A stretch of DNA of 13,221 nucleotides from Planctomycetaceae bacterium (GTDB lineage: Bacteria > Planctomycetota > Planctomycetia > Pirellulales > Thermoguttaceae): NCBI GenBank assembly GCA_031261125.1, contig JAISJZ010000209.1:1-13221 (forward strand), in the 5' to 3' direction. The translations under genes were made by a program, and so were the position numbers. Below the pieces are notes generated by a model. The model searched no databases, was not told the DNA's origin, and worked only from the letters and a program-made list of their open reading frames with translations. This document shows positions 12,106-13,221 of the stretch, one piece after another (position 1 is the first letter of the stretch; each line of letters opens with the position of its first letter).

Positions 12106-13221
12106 TTAATACGAAACCGCTACACCGTCGCCTGCCGAACCGAGGCAACGCCAAACGTTCCGGTTAATCGTTTCGGAAAAGAATTGAACGCTGCCGTCGC
12201 CGCGTGCGCCGTTGACTCCGCCGGGATGAAATGCCCGTGCCGAAATACGGGTTTGCCAAATACCCGTTCCGCCTTCTGCCCGAACCGGTGCTTTAAGGGT
12301 CGGTGTGTTTTCGTGAGCATACTCGTTCCACACTTCATCCGGCTGACTGGTGTTCGGTTCAAAGTAAGTTGAGAAGAACGCATTCATTCCCCGATACGGC
12401 AGCCCGCGACCGTCGCTGAACAAAGGTCTCGTTACTAATTCTGCCGGGTCATCTTCCGTCTGCTTGGTTTCCGAAAACATCACCGTATTGGATAATCCGT
12501 CTGTTGCCGCTGCAATGGACTCTCCCCGCGTTGTAGCGAAACCCGCTGCCCGCAATTCTCGTGTACTTCCTACCATCAAGTACATTACAAACAGTCCGCC
12601 GCCGCCCAATTCAACAGATTCTTCCGAAGCACTGTTAAAAGCGGAATACCATTGCGACCAGCACTTCGCGTTGAAGCCGCTGTCATAAGTATAAGTGTGC
12701 TGTCCTCCATCAGCGGAAATCTGACCGCCGCCGCCCCAACTTTCACTCGTTCTGCCGATACACGGCAGATAACTCCACTTAAATAAGGCGTTCTCCCCCG
12801 ACACATTCGCCGTTCCTGCGTTACCCCGGACTTTTCCGTCCGACGGACAACCGGAAATAGAAATACGTCTGGCGTGATTAAACGCCATTGCATTAACTCT
12901 TTTGTCGTACCGTCCGTCTTCCTGTGTATCGCCGTACTCATCTGCCGGAGCATTGACTGTATATTGAACCCGCATTGCCGAGTACCGCGGCTGCTCTTCA
13001 ATAAACGGCAGGATGAACGTTGTCCACGTCAGAAAGTTGGCATCTCTTGCTCCAATCGGCAAATCCCCGCCGGTAACGTCAACGTGGTTATGACAGCCGA
13101 GGGCGAGTTGTTTGAGATGGTTCGTGCATTGCATCCGTCTTGCCGCTTCGCGGGCAGCTTGGACAGCAGGCAAAAGCAAAGCAATCAGTACGCCGATAAT
13201 GGCGATGACGACGAGCAACTC
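12106..13221 (-). CDS. DUF1559 family pseudopilin-like protein, N-terminus cut off by window edge
   Basis: The frame is open to the last base and reads E-L-L-V-V-I-A-I-I-G-V, the part of a type IV prepilin methylation motif (F-T-L-V-E) just after the processing site; the signal and mature residues 1-4 lie outside. The hydrophobic helix continues (LLVVIAIIGVLIALLLPAVQ) into AAREAARRMQCTNHLKQLAL, the standard DUF1559 opening with CxNxLKQ. The C-terminus holds the family's H-x9-DG motif (FHPGGVNGARGDGSVQF) and WRCLGSAGDG. Planctomycetes carry many paralogues of this family. Their roles are unclear; a type II secretion or pilus-like assembly role is suggested by the N-terminus. About 371 codons are present, near full length. 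The lipoprotein gene follows after 43 bp. Confidence 0.93.
   Translation of the reverse strand, partial: ELLVVIAIIGVLIALLLPAVQAAREAARRMQCTNHLKQLALGCHNHVDVTGGDLPIGARDANFLTWTTFILPFIEEQPRYSAMRVQYTVNAPADEYGDTQEDGRYDKRVNAMAFNHARRISISGCPSDGKVRGNAGTANVSGENALFKWSYLPCIGRTSESWGGGGQISADGGQHTYTYDSGFNAKCWSQWYSAFNSASEESVELGGGGLFVMYLMVGSTRELRAAGFATTRGESIAAATDGLSNTVMFSETKQTEDDPAELVTRPLFSDGRGLPYRGMNAFFSTYFEPNTSQPDEVWNEYAHENTPTLKAPVRAEGGTGIWQTRISARAFHPGGVNGARGDGSVQFFSETINRNVWRCLGSAGDGVAVSY

Noticed and set aside
1..13221. CRISPR array, tRNA, rRNA, insertion sequence, prophage, toxin-antitoxin or other defence genes
   Set aside because: I looked for regularly spaced repeats, cloverleaf-like sequences, transposases, integrases and terminal inverted repeats on both strands and found none; the gaps between genes are all shorter than about 230 bp.

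Overview
The window looks like chromosomal DNA from a member of the Planctomycetota. The main evidence is a truncated DUF1559 pseudopilin-like protein at the right edge (prepilin methylation motif and a C-terminal H-x9-DG motif), next to a small planctomycete-type lipoprotein. A trypsin-like protease fused to GYF-like and SHD1-like domains, a large C-terminal piece of a GATase-like membrane protein, and a HEAT/TPR protein of a type I recall from planctomycete genomes point the same way. Base composition is moderate (about half GC by eye). Shine-Dalgarno use is mixed: some genes have a clear GGAG or AAGGAG, others have none. I see no phage, transposon, CRISPR, tRNA or rRNA sequence. I cannot name the genus.

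Layout. Positions 1-1287 (+) hold the 3' part of a GATase-like/VWA-type membrane protein whose start lies outside the window. It converges, with only 3 bp between stop codons, on a HEAT/TPR protein gene (1291-1941, -). Positions 2070-5464 (-) form a compact operon, in transcription order: a TPR protein, a PfkB-family (RfaE-like) sugar kinase and a GDP-mannose 4,6-dehydratase (gmd), read from a strong-looking promoter at 5514-5542. Divergently, 5690-6004 (+) encodes ribosomal protein L21. It is followed by a hairpin terminator candidate, then by three plus-strand units, each with its own sigma70-like promoter candidate: a 166-aa helical protein, a 62-aa two-span membrane protein, and a secreted metallophosphoesterase with a LamG-like C-terminus. 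An 818-aa GYF/protease/TPR/SHD1 protein follows the phosphoesterase and may be cotranscribed with it. It again converges, with 3 bp between stops, on a lipoprotein gene (11553-12062, -) that lies downstream of the DUF1559 gene (12106 to the window edge, -).

How the genes fit together. The kinase and Gmd belong to nucleotide-sugar or surface-glycan metabolism; the TPR protein heading that operon may be a scaffold, but this is inference. The phosphoesterase, protease, lipoprotein and DUF1559 protein are probably envelope or exported proteins. The rest looks like ordinary core or lineage-specific gene content.

Most unusual signals. (a) Near-absence of several palindromic tetranucleotides across the whole window (by eye: GATC 2, GGCC 1, AGCT 1, CATG 0, CTAG 3, against roughly 50 each if random), while GTAC, CCGG and TCGA remain common. 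(b) An 11-bp perfect inverted repeat placing the same sequence over the -35 boxes of the divergent L21 and TPR/kinase/gmd promoters, with a 15-bp palindrome between them. (c) A near-identical GC hairpin in two unrelated intergenic gaps. (d) A bacterial serine protease carrying two adaptor-type domains best known from eukaryotes.
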